NCBI RefSeq assembly: GCF_000956545.1
Contig: NZ_JYIT01000081.1
Location: 1-64,000, forward strand
DNA length: 64,000 bases
Direction: 5' to 3'
Source of the DNA: Microbacterium azadirachtae
GTDB lineage: Bacteria > Actinomycetota > Actinomycetes > Actinomycetales > Microbacteriaceae
The notes beneath the pieces are model-generated. The model was not told the DNA's origin. It searched no databases and saw only the letters and a program-made list of their open reading frames with translations. The translations under genes were made by a program, and so were the position numbers. This document shows positions 1 through 8,800 of the stretch, one piece after another. Position 1 is the stretch's first letter. Every line of letters begins with the position of its first letter.

Positions 1-44
1 GGCCGGGGCCGGGGCCGAGCGCGCCCTCGGCCCCGGCCCCGGCC
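1..44. repeat. Perfect 19-bp GC-only inverted repeat (hairpin)
   Basis: Positions 1-19 and 26-44 are exact reverse complements, separated by a 6-nt loop (cgcgcc). The element touches the window edge, so it may be longer. It lies immediately before the first plausible moxR start codon, and the moxR reading frame stays open through it as a Pro/Ala/Gly-rich stretch. It is either a Pro/Ala-rich N-terminal coding segment or an intergenic hairpin; the window cannot decide. Confidence 0.75.
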
Positions 45-1016
45 GTGCCGACGCCCGCGCCGGCATCGGAGGACGCCGCGCTGCGACAGGCGATGCAGCG
101 CGTGCGCGCCGAGGTCGACAAGGCCGTGGTCGGCCAGGCCGGCACCGTGACCGGTCTGCTGGTCGCGCTGCTCGCCCGCGGACACGTGCTGCTCGAGGGC
201 GTGCCCGGCGTCGCGAAGACGCTGGTGGTGCGCTCCTTCTCCCGCGCGCTGGGCCTGGACACGAAGCGCGTGCAGTTCACCCCTGACCTGATGCCCGGCG
301 ACGTCACCGGATCCCTCGTCTACGACGCAAGGACCGGCGAGTTCGAGTTCCGCCGAGGTCCGGTGTTCACCAACATCCTGCTCGCCGACGAGATCAACCG
401 CACGCCGCCGAAGACCCAGGCCGCCCTGCTCGAGGCCATGGAGGAGCGCCAGGTCTCGTCCGACGGCGCGAGCCTGCCGCTGCCCGATCCCTTCCTCGTC
501 GCCGCCACGCAGAACCCGATCGAGCACGAGGGCACCTACTCGCTGCCGGAGGCCCAGCTGGACCGCTTCCTCATGAAGCTCGTCGTCGGCATGCCGGAGC
601 GCGACGCCGAGGTCTCCGTGCTGCGCCGTCACGCCGACGGGTTCTCGCCGCGCGCGCTCACCGACCTGCATCCCGTGGTCACGGCGGAGGAGATCCTCGC
701 CGCGCAGCAGGCGGCAGGACGCGTGCAGGTGACGGACGACGTGCTCGGCTACGTCGTCGATCTCGCGCGCGCCACCCGGCAGTCGCCGTCGGTGCAGCTG
801 GGCGCCAGCCCCCGCGCCTCCACCGCTCTGCTGGCGGCGGCCAAGGCCTGGGCCTGGCTCAACGGATCGAGCGCGGTCACCCCCGATCATGTGCAGACGA
901 TGCTGATCCCGGTCTGGCGGCACCGCCTGCAGCTGCGGCCCGACGCGGAGATGGAGGGCGTCTCCGCCGACGCCGTGCTGACGAGCGTCGTGCAGCAGAC
1001 CCGCGTCCCGATCTGA
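45..1016 (+). CDS. moxR: MoxR-family AAA+ ATPase
   Basis: Cytoplasmic AAA+ ATPase of the MoxR family, usually a chaperone-like partner of the DUF58/VWA proteins encoded next to it. Visible motifs are a Walker A (GVPGVAKT, about residues 52-59), a Walker B (LLADEIN, about 112-118) and the family sensor region around ATQNPIEHEGTYSLPEAQLD. From GTG at 45 it is 323 residues, normal for MoxR. The frame is open to the window edge, so the true start could be upstream; the upstream residues are only Pro/Ala/Gly-rich. It is followed after 16 nt by the DUF58 gene. In actinobacteria the pair commonly follows a DUF4350 gene, which would lie outside this window. Confidence 0.93.
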   Translation: MPTPAPASEDAALRQAMQRVRAEVDKAVVGQAGTVTGLLVALLARGHVLLEGVPGVAKTLVVRSFSRALGLDTKRVQFTPDLMPGDVTGSLVYDARTGEFEFRRGPVFTNILLADEINRTPPKTQAALLEAMEERQVSSDGASLPLPDPFLVAATQNPIEHEGTYSLPEAQLDRFLMKLVVGMPERDAEVSVLRRHADGFSPRALTDLHPVVTAEEILAAQQAAGRVQVTDDVLGYVVDLARATRQSPSVQLGASPRASTALLAAAKAWAWLNGSSAVTPDHVQTMLIPVWRHRLQLRPDAEMEGVSADAVLTSVVQQTRVPI

Positions 1017-1032
1017 CCCCGGAGACGCCTCC

Positions 1033-2343
1033 ATGTTCCTCACCGGTCGCCTCGTGATCGTCGCCGCCCTCGGCGTCGTGCCGATCGTGCTGCTCGACGC
1101 CCTCGGGGTGCCGCCGTGGTCCGTGCTGCTCGGCTGGCTCGCGCTGTGCGCCGTGCTCGTCGGCATCGACGTGCTGCTCGCCGCTCCGCTCGGCGCCCTG
1201 CGCATCACGCGGGACGTGCCGAGCCGGGGGCGTCAGCTGGAGCCGGCGACCGCGACGGTGGTCGTGCAGAACCTCGGCGAGCGACGGCTGCGGGGAACCC
1301 TCCGGGACGGCTGGCAGCCCACCGCGGGCGCGTCGGAGCGGGGCAGGATGCGCCTGGACCTGCCCGCCGGCGAGCGCCGCAGGCTGTCGATCACGCTCCT
1401 CCCCCGCCGCCGGGGCGAGCTGTCGAGCGAGTTCATCGCCGTGCGCTCCACGGGGCCGCTGGGCCTCGCCGGTCGCCAGGGACGCCACCGGGTGCGCGGC
1501 GCGATCCGGATCCTGCCGCCGTTCACCTCGCGCCGTCACCTGCCCTCCCGGCTGGCGCGCCTGCGCGAGCTCGACGGCAACACGAGCGTTCAGGTGCGCG
1601 GTCAGGGCACCGAGTTCGACTCGCTGCGCGAGTACGTGCGCGGCGACGATGTGCGCTCGATCGACTGGCGCGCCACCGCTCGCGCGGGGACGACCATGCT
1701 GCGCACCTGGCGTCCGGAGCGCGATCGGCACGTCGTGATCCTGATCGACACCGGACGCACGGCGGCGGCAAGGGTCGGTGACGGCACACGGCTGGACGCG
1801 GCGTACGAGTCGGCCCTGCTGCTGGCCGCGCTGGCGCAGCGTGCGGGCGACCACGTGCACCTGCTGCTGTTCGACCGCACCGTGCGTGGGCGGGTCAGCG
1901 GGGTCGACGGCCCCGCGCTGCTGCCCGCGCTGTCCGACGCCATGGCCCCGGTGCACGCCCGGCTCGTCGACACCGACTGGGGCGCGGCGTTCGCCGCGAT
2001 CCGCACGGTGACGACCCGCCCGTCGCTGATCGTGGTGCTCACCGCGCAGGACGCCGTGGAGAGCGCCCGCTCGTTCCTGGGCGCGTTCCCGACCGCCTCC
2101 CGCGCCACGACGATCCTCGTGGGCTCCGCGACCGACGTCGCGATCGCCGACCTCGCGCGTGCCCGCGATTCCCGGGAGGACGTGTACCTCGCCGCCGCGG
2201 CCGAGCGCACGCTGGCCGACGCCGCCCGCGTGGCCGACGCGATCCGCCGCGCCGGGGCCGAGCCGCTCGCCGCGGATCCCGAGGACCTCCCGCCGCGCAT
2301 CGCCGACCGCTACCTCGATCTGAAGGCCGCGGGCCGTCTCTGA
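1033..2343 (+). CDS. DUF58 domain-containing membrane protein
   Basis: A 436-residue protein with two N-terminal membrane helices (about residues 5-25 and 30-52). The DUF58 signature follows, including GTEFDSLREYVRGDDVRSID and a VWA-like strand VVILIDTGR. DUF58 proteins are thought to work with MoxR ATPases in envelope or complex maturation; the exact substrate is unknown. The ATG at 1033 has a GGAG 8 nt upstream and follows moxR closely, so the two are probably one operon. The next gene, furA, has its own promoter and operator. Confidence 0.9.
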   Translation: MFLTGRLVIVAALGVVPIVLLDALGVPPWSVLLGWLALCAVLVGIDVLLAAPLGALRITRDVPSRGRQLEPATATVVVQNLGERRLRGTLRDGWQPTAGASERGRMRLDLPAGERRRLSITLLPRRRGELSSEFIAVRSTGPLGLAGRQGRHRVRGAIRILPPFTSRRHLPSRLARLRELDGNTSVQVRGQGTEFDSLREYVRGDDVRSIDWRATARAGTTMLRTWRPERDRHVVILIDTGRTAAARVGDGTRLDAAYESALLLAALAQRAGDHVHLLLFDRTVRGRVSGVDGPALLPALSDAMAPVHARLVDTDWGAAFAAIRTVTTRPSLIVVLTAQDAVESARSFLGAFPTASRATTILVGSATDVAIADLARARDSREDVYLAAAAERTLADAARVADAIRRAGAEPLAADPEDLPPRIADRYLDLKAAGRL

Positions 2344-2400
2344 GCGCGCGGCGTCCGCCGGGGCGGGATTCCTCGGCGACGACACGCCGACCCGCGCCCG

Positions 2401-2423
2401 TTTTCCTGAATCATTCAGGAAAA
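2401..2423. promoter_or_regulatory. Putative Fur-type operator, perfect 10-3-10 palindrome
   Basis: The arms ttttcctgaa (2401-2410) and ttcaggaaaa (2414-2423) are exact reverse complements around tca. The element is AT-rich in a GC-rich setting and lies 16 bp before the furA start, where it would overlap the -35 region of the proposed promoter. Autoregulation of furA-katG through such a site is known in mycobacteria and Streptomyces; it is inferred here. Confidence 0.8.
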
Positions 2424-2426
2424 GGC

Positions 2427-2432
2427 TACGGT
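2427..2432 (+). promoter_or_regulatory. -10 hexamer of furA, leaderless
   Basis: TACGGT ends 6 nt before the furA ATG. Transcription would start at or next to the A of the ATG, giving a leaderless mRNA. A GGAGG occurs at 2433-2437 but is too close to the ATG to serve as a normal Shine-Dalgarno. Confidence 0.6.
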
Positions 2433-2438
2433 GGAGGC

Positions 2439-2858
2439 ATGGACACCTCGGCGATCATCCGCGGCGCGGGACTGCGCGTCACGGTGCAGCGCATCGCCGT
2501 ACTGCAGGCGCTGGCCCTCGCCCCGCACAGCTCGGCGGACCGGATCCACAACGCGGTCGCGGGTGCGGACATCGCGCTGCCGACCGTGCACGCGATCCTC
2601 GGGGATCTGGCCACGGCGGGCATCGTCCGCCGTGTGAGCCTGCCCGACGCCGACCGCGCGCTGTTCGAGGTGGAGCCGGACGACAACCATCACCACATGC
2701 AGTGCGTGCGGTGCGGACGCCTGGAGGTCGTCGCGTGCGCGGTCGGGGCGTCGCCGTGCCTGCATCCCTCCGAGGACCACGGGATGCGGCTGCTCGAGGC
2801 CTCCGTCACCTACCGCGCGATCTGCGCCGCCTGCGACGAGGTGCACGACTCCGCGTGA
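2439..2858 (+). CDS. furA: Fur-family transcriptional regulator (FurA/CatR type)
   Basis: A 139-residue Fur-family repressor: an N-terminal winged helix (about residues 1-80) and a C-terminal metal-binding and dimerization domain with the [10 protein letters not shown] motif and a terminal CAAC. The HHxxCxxCG pattern is the family metal site, with the second Cys pair at the C-terminus forming the structural zinc site. It lies directly upstream of katG, the classic arrangement for peroxide-responsive FurA/CatR repressors, so it probably senses peroxide and represses katG and itself through the palindrome at 2401-2423. ATG at 2439 fits family length and the promoter position. Confidence 0.92.
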   Translation: MDTSAIIRGAGLRVTVQRIAVLQALALAPHSSADRIHNAVAGADIALPTVHAILGDLATAGIVRRVSLPDADRALFEVEPDDNHHHMQCVRCGRLEVVACAVGASPCLHPSEDHGMRLLEASVTYRAICAACDEVHDSA

Positions 2859-2952
2859 CCGAGACGCACGCCGACCGCCGCCGGGGAACCGTCTCCGGGG
2901 AGCGGTGATCGGCGCGCCAGAAAAGCCACCCAGAAGAGAGAAAGGATCTGCC

Positions 2953-5202
2953 TTGTCTGACACGAACGCTGCTGCGACCCGCACAGCATCCCAGAACACC
3001 GCGGAATGCCCCATCGATCACGCCGGCCGAGGAGCGGCACGCCCCGCGGGCGGCCGCACCGGCAACACCGACTGGTGGCCCGAGCGCCTCAACCTGCGCC
3101 AGCTCGCGAAGAACCCCGCGGTCGGCGACCCGCACGGCGAGGACTTCGACTACCGCGCCGCTTTCGCGACCCTCGACCTCGACGCGGTCAAGAAGGACAT
3201 CGCGGCCCTCCTCACCGAGTCGCAGCCCTGGTGGCCCGCCGACTTCGGCAACTACGGCCCGCTGATGATCCGGATGGCGTGGCACTCCGCGGGCACCTAT
3301 CGCGTCTTCGACGGCCGCGGTGGCGGCGGCACCGGTCAGCAGCGGTTCGCGCCGCTGAACAGCTGGCCCGACAATGTCGGCCTGGACAAGGCCCGCCGCC
3401 TGCTCTGGCCGGTCAAGAAGAAGTACGGCAAGGCGCTGAGCTGGGCCGATCTGATGATCCTCGCCGGCAACGTCGCGCACGAGGAGATGGGCATGCCCAC
3501 CTTCGGCTTCGCGGGCGGCCGCCCCGACGTGTGGGAGCCGGACGACGACGTGTACTGGGGATCCGAGAAGATCTGGCTCGACTCGAGCGCCCGCATCAGC
3601 ACCGACGAGCAGGGCGAGCGCTCGCTCGAGAAGCCCCTCGCCGCCACGATGATGGGCCTCATCTACGTGAACCCCGAGGGACCGGAGGGCAACCCCGACC
3701 CGCTCCTCGCCGCGAAGGACATCCGTGAGACGTTCGGCCGCATGGCGATGAACGACGAGGAGACGGTCGCCCTCATCGCCGGCGGTCACACGTTCGGCAA
3801 GACGCACGGCGCGGCCCCCGAAGCCGGCAACGTCGGAGAGTCGCCCGAGGGCGCTCCGATGGAGCAGATGGGCCTCGGCTGGAAGAGCAGCCACGGCGCC
3901 GGCCACGGCAACGACACCATCGGATCCGGACTCGAGGTCACCTGGACCTACCACCCCACCCGCTGGGACAACGAGTTCTTCCACATCCTCTTCGCCTACG
4001 ACTGGGAGCTCACCACAGGACCCGGCGGCGGCAAGCACTGGAAGCCGGCCGACGGCGCCGGATCCGACATGGTGCCCGAGGCGCACGGCGAGGGCCGCCG
4101 CGAGCCGCGGATGCTCACCACCGACCTCGCGCTGCGCGAGGACCCGGTCTACCGGGAGATCTCGCTGCGCTTCAAGGACGACCAGGCCGCGTTCACCGAC
4201 GCGTACAGCCGGGCGTGGTTCAAGCTCACGCACCGCGACCTCGGCCCGAAGAGCCGCTACCTCGGACCCGAGGTTCCCGCAGAGGACCTGCTGTGGCAGG
4301 ACCCCCTGCCCGCGCACACCGGAGCCCTGATCGGCCCGGCCGAGATCGCCGACCTCGAGCAGCGGATCGCGGCGACCGGGCTCAGCGTCTCGGACCTCGT
4401 CTCCACCGCCTGGGCCGCCGCCGCGTCGTTCCGCGGCAGCGACAAGCGCGGCGGTGCGAACGGCGGCCGGATCCGCCTCGAGCCGCAGCGCAGCTGGGAG
4501 GTCAACCGGCCTGCCGAGCTCGCCCGCGTCATCGCGGCGCTCGAGGGCGTGCAGGAGGCGTTCAACGCCGCCGGCGCAGCGCAGGTGTCGTTCGCCGACC
4601 TGGTGGTGCTGGCGGGCAACGTCGGCGTGAAGCAGGCCGCGGCGGCCGCGGGGCGCGCCGTCGAGATCCCGTTCACCCCCGGGCGCACCGACGCGACGCA
4701 GGAGCAGACCGACATCGAGTCGTTCCAGTACCTGAACCCGCAGGCCGACGGCTTCCGCAACTACGTCAGCGACGTGGCGCGCGCGATCCCCGCCGAGGTG
4801 CTGCTCGTGGACCGGGCGGGCCTGCTGACGCTGTCCGCCCCGGAGATGACCGCCCTCGTCGGCGGTCTGCGCGTGCTCGGCACGAACTGGGACGGATCCC
4901 CCTACGGCGTGCTCACGCACACCCCCGGCGTGCTCACGAACGACTTCTTCGTGAACCTGCTGGATCTGAACACGACCTGGAAGCCGCTGGATCCCGGATC
5001 CCACGCGTTCCAGGCGACGGACGACGCGACCGGCGAGAAGACCTGGCTGGGCACCCGCGCCGACCTCGTGTTCGGCTCGAACTCCGAGCTCCGCGCGCTG
5101 GCCGAGGTGTACGCCAGCGACGACGCCCAGGAGAAGTTCGTGGACGACTTCGTGAAGGCGTGGGTCAAGGTCGCCGAGCTCGACCGCTTCGACGTGCGCT
5201 GA
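2953..5202 (+). CDS. katG: Catalase-peroxidase KatG
   Basis: Bifunctional haem catalase-peroxidase that detoxifies hydrogen peroxide in the cytoplasm. The distal haem motif [13 protein letters not shown] gives Arg107, Trp110 and His111, and the proximal His lies in [11 protein letters not shown]. The [13 protein letters not shown] segment carries the Tyr of the Met-Tyr-Trp adduct. Both N- and C-terminal peroxidase-like halves are present; 749 residues is the usual KatG size. I chose TTG at 2953 because AAAGGA lies 6 nt upstream and the protein then starts MSDTN; an in-frame GTG at 2905 would add 16 residues without a good RBS. It is probably co-regulated with furA, 94 nt upstream. Confidence 0.96.
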   Translation: MSDTNAAATRTASQNTAECPIDHAGRGAARPAGGRTGNTDWWPERLNLRQLAKNPAVGDPHGEDFDYRAAFATLDLDAVKKDIAALLTESQPWWPADFGNYGPLMIRMAWHSAGTYRVFDGRGGGGTGQQRFAPLNSWPDNVGLDKARRLLWPVKKKYGKALSWADLMILAGNVAHEEMGMPTFGFAGGRPDVWEPDDDVYWGSEKIWLDSSARISTDEQGERSLEKPLAATMMGLIYVNPEGPEGNPDPLLAAKDIRETFGRMAMNDEETVALIAGGHTFGKTHGAAPEAGNVGESPEGAPMEQMGLGWKSSHGAGHGNDTIGSGLEVTWTYHPTRWDNEFFHILFAYDWELTTGPGGGKHWKPADGAGSDMVPEAHGEGRREPRMLTTDLALREDPVYREISLRFKDDQAAFTDAYSRAWFKLTHRDLGPKSRYLGPEVPAEDLLWQDPLPAHTGALIGPAEIADLEQRIAATGLSVSDLVSTAWAAAASFRGSDKRGGANGGRIRLEPQRSWEVNRPAELARVIAALEGVQEAFNAAGAAQVSFADLVVLAGNVGVKQAAAAAGRAVEIPFTPGRTDATQEQTDIESFQYLNPQADGFRNYVSDVARAIPAEVLLVDRAGLLTLSAPEMTALVGGLRVLGTNWDGSPYGVLTHTPGVLTNDFFVNLLDLNTTWKPLDPGSHAFQATDDATGEKTWLGTRADLVFGSNSELRALAEVYASDDAQEKFVDDFVKAWVKVAELDRFDVR

Positions 5203-5231
5203 TCCCGCGAGCCCACCGCAGCGCGAACGCC

Positions 5232-5265
5232 CGACGGCCCGTCCCGATCCCGGGGCGGGCCGTCG
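5232..5265 (+). terminator. Rho-independent-like terminator after katG
   Basis: The 15-nt arms at 5232-5246 and 5251-5265 pair with one mismatch around a 4-nt loop. There is no clear T-tract, as is common in GC-rich actinobacteria. It separates katG from the aquaporin gene. Confidence 0.7.
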
Positions 5266-5345
5266 GCGCTGCGGTGCCGCGCACGGCTTCGCCGGTAGTG
5301 TCGCTGAGGGCGGCGCCCGCCCGGCGCCCGACAGCAAGGAGTCCC

Positions 5346-6125
5346 ATGTCCCGCATCGAATCGCCCGCGGCGCCGGCGTCCCCGCTCCCCGCTCGCCTCG
5401 TCGCCGAGGGTCTCGGGACGTTCCTGCTGGTCGCCGCCGCGATGGGCACGGCCCTGTTCGCATCGAACCACTTCACCGACCCCGGAGCGCAGGGGGCGAT
5501 CTACCTCGCCGTCGCGCTCGCCGTCGGGCTCTCGGTGCTCGTCGGCGTCTACGCCTTCGGGCCGATCTCGGGCGGCCATTTCAATCCGGCCGTCACGCTC
5601 GGCGCCGCCGCGGCCGGCCGCATCCCGTGGAAGGACGCCGGGCCGTACGTGGTCGCGCAGTGCGTCGGCGGCGTCGTCGCCTCCACGGTGCTCACCCTGA
5701 TCGGCACGTTCGGCCCGGAGGGCTGGCTGCCCCGCGCACAGGACGCGGGCTTCGCGAGCAACGGATGGGGCACGCTGTCCCCCGGCGGCTTCGGCGCGTG
5801 GGCCGCGATCATCGCCGAGGTCGTCTTCACGGCGCTGTTCCTGTTCGTGATCCTCGGCGTCACCCACCCGGTGCGGGGCACGCCGTTCGCCGGGGTCGCG
5901 ATCGGCTTCACACTCACCCTGGGCGTGCTGGCGACGCTGCCGATCGACAACGCCTCGCTGAACCCCGCCCGCTCTCTGGCGACCGCGATCTACGGCGGCG
6001 TCGGGCCGCTGCTGCAGCTGTGGGTGTTCCTGGTCTTCCCCGTCGTCGGCGCGCTGATCGCAGGGTTCACCTACCGCGCCCTGTTCGACGTTCCCGTCGA
6101 CCAGGGATCCCGCCCCTCGAGCTGA
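5346..6125 (+). CDS. aqpZ: Aquaporin (MIP family, AqpZ-like)
   Basis: A 259-residue membrane channel with six predicted helices and both NPA boxes: HFNPAVT (first half) and SLNPARS (second half). That is the diagnostic aquaporin layout. The phrase SGGHFNPAVT and the overall shape favour an AqpZ-type water channel over a glycerol facilitator. The ATG at 5346 follows AAGGAG by 4-5 nt; an open frame continues far upstream but is the katG shadow. Its place right after katG could reflect peroxide or osmotic stress, since aquaporins can pass H2O2; that is inference only. Confidence 0.93.
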   Translation: MSRIESPAAPASPLPARLVAEGLGTFLLVAAAMGTALFASNHFTDPGAQGAIYLAVALAVGLSVLVGVYAFGPISGGHFNPAVTLGAAAAGRIPWKDAGPYVVAQCVGGVVASTVLTLIGTFGPEGWLPRAQDAGFASNGWGTLSPGGFGAWAAIIAEVVFTALFLFVILGVTHPVRGTPFAGVAIGFTLTLGVLATLPIDNASLNPARSLATAIYGGVGPLLQLWVFLVFPVVGALIAGFTYRALFDVPVDQGSRPSS

Positions 6126-6171
6126 CCACGCCGCGACCACCCCGGCAGGGGGCGAGCGCCGGATCCGGTTC

Positions 6172-7182
6172 TCAGCCCGCGACGAGCGTCGGCGTGCCCG
6201 CCTCGAACTCCGTGAGATCGCCGGTCTCCCCGAGCCGCTGCGCACGTCGACCCACGAGCAGCATGTAGGCGAGGAAGACGGCCAGCGCGAGGGCGCCGAT
6301 CCCGATCTTCACGGGCCACGGCAGGCCCCATCCCGTCACGAAGCCCTCGACGAGGCCGGAGAGCCCGAGCGCGAACACGAGTCCGAGCGCCACCGTGCCG
6401 AGCGATCGCCCGGCGGAGGCGAGCGCCTCGCCCCGGCCGCGCTCCCCCGGCACCAGCCATGCCCAGAAGATGTGCAGGCCCGCCGCCGCGGCGACGAAGA
6501 TGCAGGTGAGCTCGAGCATCCCGTGCGGCAGCAGATACAGCACCACCACGTCGCCGCGACCGTAGGCGAACATGACGCCGACGGCGAGGCCGACGTTCAC
6601 GGCGTTCTGCATGAGCACGACGATGGGCCAGATCCCCGTGATCCCGAACAGCACGCACTGCGCGGCGATCCAGGCGTTGTTGGTCCACACGAGGCCCGCG
6701 AACGTCGCGGCGGGGTTCTCCGTGTAGTACTCGGTGAAGGCGTGGTCGACGTAGTACTTCAGGTCGGCCTTGGACCCGAGGGCCGCGACGAGCGCCGGAT
6801 CCGAGGTGATCCACACGGCCACCACGACGATGACGGCGAGGCTGGCGAGCGCGATCACCAGGGTGGTCCACCGGAGGCGGTACAGCGCCGCGGGGAGCTG
6901 ACGCGTGAAGAAGCGCCCTGTCTGGCGCAGCACGTTGTCGCTCTGCCCGGTGAGCCGCAGCCGCGCCCGCGCGAGGATCGTCGAGACGTGCGCGCTCTGC
7001 GGCGAGGATCCGACGGAGCTGCGCAGATCGGCGAGATCCGCCGAGGCCGCGCGGTAGCGGGTGATCAGCTCGTCGACCCCGGCGCCGTCCAGACGCTGCC
7101 GGCTGAGGTCGTCCAGGCGCGCCCACTCGCGGCTCCTGGCATCGGCGAGTGCGTCGGCGTCCACCTGCTTTACTGTACTCAT
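6172..7182 (-). CDS. Stage II sporulation protein M-like (SpoIIM/DUF95) membrane protein
   Basis: A 336-residue protein with a hydrophilic N-terminal half and five or six membrane helices in the C-terminal half, as in the SpoIIM/DUF95 family. In non-sporulating actinobacteria this protein sits next to RDD, MoxR and DUF58 genes; its role is unknown but probably concerns the envelope. The ATG at 7182 overlaps the start codon of the divergent RDD gene by two bases. A GTG at 7206 would extend it by 8 residues into the RDD coding sequence. Confidence 0.88.
   Translation of the reverse strand: MSTVKQVDADALADARSREWARLDDLSRQRLDGAGVDELITRYRAASADLADLRSSVGSSPQSAHVSTILARARLRLTGQSDNVLRQTGRFFTRQLPAALYRLRWTTLVIALASLAVIVVVAVWITSDPALVAALGSKADLKYYVDHAFTEYYTENPAATFAGLVWTNNAWIAAQCVLFGITGIWPIVVLMQNAVNVGLAVGVMFAYGRGDVVVLYLLPHGMLELTCIFVAAAAGLHIFWAWLVPGERGRGEALASAGRSLGTVALGLVFALGLSGLVEGFVTGWGLPWPVKIGIGALALAVFLAYMLLVGRRAQRLGETGDLTEFEAGTPTLVAG
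7171..7176 (+). promoter_or_regulatory. -10 hexamer of the RDD gene, probably leaderless
   Basis: TACTGT lies 4 nt before the ATG at 7181, inside the first codons of the divergent SpoIIM gene. It matches the TANNNT pattern found before many starts in this window. Confidence 0.5.
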
Positions 7183-8026
7183 GTCGGATGCCCTGCCCTC
7201 GAGCACGGCCGCGAGCGCGCACTCCGCGGCCCTCGACCGCGACGACGAGGTGCTCTCCGGCGAGGCCGTCGCGATCGAGGTGCAGCCGGTGGGGCTCTTC
7301 CTCCGGGCCCTGGGCGCGCTGATCGACGGGGCCCTGTGCTGGGCGATCTATCTCGGCTACATCGCCGTGCGTCTCTGGCTGATCGTCACGATCGCCGACT
7401 CCGCACTCGACCGGATCCTGGGCGTCCTGGCCCTCGTCACCGCGTTCCTCGTCGTGCCCTGCGCGATCGAGACCCTCACCCACGGACGCAGTCTCGGCCG
7501 GCTCGCGGTGGGCGGGCGGATCGTGCGCGTCGACGGCGGCGCCGCCGGCTTCCGCCACGCCTTCATCCGCGCGCTCGTCGGCGTGTTCGAGACCTATATG
7601 ACCTTCGGCGCGGTCGCGTTCCTCACCGGGGCTTTCACCGCCCGCTCGCAGCGCCTGGGCGACCTCGTCGCCGGCACGTACTGCCAGAAGGTGCGCACGC
7701 CGCGGCTCTCGCCCCGGCCGATCGCGATGCCCCCCGGCCTGGAGGCGTGGGCGGCGATCGCCGACGTCGCACGCATGCCCGACCGGCTCGCCCGGCGGAT
7801 CTCGCAGTTCCTGGACAGCGCGCCGCAGCTGCTCCCGGCTGCCCGCGCCCGGATCGCGCAGGAACTGCTCGCCGAGGCGTCCGCCTTCATCTCACCGGTC
7901 CCCGCCGCCCCGCCGGAGGTCGTGCTGGTCGCCGCGACCGTGCTGCGCCGCGAGCGGGAGAGCCGTGCGCTGCGCCTCGCCGACGAGCGGGTGCAGAAGC
8001 TCAGCGGCCTCGACGTCGGAGTCTGA
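7181..8026 (+). CDS. RDD family membrane protein
   Basis: A 281-residue protein with an RDD-domain membrane region at about residues 30-160, including the conserved RLAVGGRIVRVDG stretch and the C-terminal RSQRLGDLVAGT motif. The cytoplasmic tail is about 120 residues. RDD proteins are small integral membrane proteins, some linked to ion exchange, most uncharacterised. I chose ATG at 7181 over longer in-frame starts because the upstream residues are a shadow of the divergent gene and a TACTGT -10 precedes it. It pairs with SpoIIM, MoxR and DUF58 as in other actinobacteria (for example the Rv3692-Rv3695 block). Confidence 0.9.
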   Translation: MSDALPSSTAASAHSAALDRDDEVLSGEAVAIEVQPVGLFLRALGALIDGALCWAIYLGYIAVRLWLIVTIADSALDRILGVLALVTAFLVVPCAIETLTHGRSLGRLAVGGRIVRVDGGAAGFRHAFIRALVGVFETYMTFGAVAFLTGAFTARSQRLGDLVAGTYCQKVRTPRLSPRPIAMPPGLEAWAAIADVARMPDRLARRISQFLDSAPQLLPAARARIAQELLAEASAFISPVPAAPPEVVLVAATVLRRERESRALRLADERVQKLSGLDVGV

Positions 8027-8046
8027 GGATCCGACCCGCGGGCCGG

Positions 8047-8253
8047 TCAGGCCTGCAGGGTCTCATGCCGCACGACGATCCAGCCGGTGGGCACGGAGAG
8101 GCGCTCGGCGTGGATCGCGCACAGATCGTGCGCGTGCGGGTCGTTCTCGACGCCGAGGGGCCCCAGGGCCGCCATCTGGTCGCCGTAGTCGTAGGTGAGG
8201 GTCGCCACGGCCTCGCGCGCGCAGCCCACCTTGGAGCAGAGTCGTCCGTACAT
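8047..8253 (-). CDS. DUF3499 family protein
   Basis: A small cytoplasmic protein of 68 residues matching the actinobacterial DUF3499 family: an early Cys pair (CSKVGC), a TYDYGDQMAALGPL segment and a later HDLCAIHAERL motif that together resemble a small zinc site. Function unknown. The family is characteristically found beside the Rv3259-like gene, as here, in divergent orientation. A TACCCT hexamer (8261-8266 on the plus strand as agggta) ends 7 nt before the ATG, suggesting a leaderless transcript. Confidence 0.9.
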   Translation of the reverse strand: MYGRLCSKVGCAREAVATLTYDYGDQMAALGPLGVENDPHAHDLCAIHAERLSVPTGWIVVRHETLQA

Positions 8254-8302
8254 CCCTTTCAGGGTAGCCGCGGACCTCTCGCCCGCCGCTTAGACTTGCC
8301 GC

Positions 8303-8749
8303 ATGCGTCGCGCTCGTGGACCCCGTCGTGCCGCCGTCGCGCCGCGTCGGGGAGACCGGCACGGCCGCCACGGGCGGCTCGGCCGCAGCTCGGTGGTGCG
8401 GCCGCCGCTCCCCCCGCTCGACGGCCGGCTCGACACGTTCGACCTGCACGTCGGATCGGCGGTCGAGCTGCTCCGATCGATGTGGCCGGATCTGCGACCC
8501 GTGCGCATCGAGATCGCTGCGATGCCGTCGCACTCCGACGCCGACGGGCTGCCCCGGTGGCTCATCGACACCGCCGCGCAGCGCATCGTGCTGTTCCGCG
8601 TGCCGATCGAGCGGCTGCTCGAGCCCGGTCATGACGACGCCGCCCATCGCAGGATCGCGATCGAGGGGGCCGTCTTCCGCGCGGCCGCGCAGTACATCGG
8701 CCGCGAGCCCTGGGAGATGGATCCGCGGGGCTTCGACACGGACGAGTGA
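8303..8749 (+). CDS. Rv3259-like conserved protein (annotated elsewhere as metallopeptidase family)
   Basis: A 148-residue protein with a basic, Arg-rich first 35 residues and a conserved globular rest. I recognise it from context as the protein usually encoded between DUF3499 and WhiB/DUF5719 in actinobacteria, often labelled a zincin-like metallopeptidase. I see no HExxH motif, so peptidase activity is not supported by the sequence. A TAGACT hexamer at 8291-8296 ends 6 nt before the ATG, pointing to a leaderless transcript. Confidence 0.75.
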   Translation: MRRARGPRRAAVAPRRGDRHGRHGRLGRSSVVRPPLPPLDGRLDTFDLHVGSAVELLRSMWPDLRPVRIEIAAMPSHSDADGLPRWLIDTAAQRIVLFRVPIERLLEPGHDDAAHRRIAIEGAVFRAAAQYIGREPWEMDPRGFDTDE

Positions 8750-8762
8750 CCCGGCCCGACGA

Positions 8763-8788
8763 CCCCGGTCTTCACCGCACCACCGGGG
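8763..8788. terminator. Possible bidirectional terminator hairpin
   Basis: CCCCGGT at 8763-8769 pairs with ACCGGGG at 8782-8788 across a 12-nt loop in the short convergent gap between the Rv3259-like and DUF5719 genes. The stem is short, so this is tentative. Confidence 0.4.
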
Positions 8789-8800
8789 CCATCGACGCGT

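Noticed and set aside
2806..5463. 885-residue minus-strand open frame opposite katG
   Set aside because: It is an artefact of high GC content; its translation is low-complexity (Arg/Gly/Val-rich) and katG is fully supported on the plus strand.
8303..8749. Confident metallopeptidase call
   Set aside because: No HExxH motif is visible, so only the family resemblance is reported.
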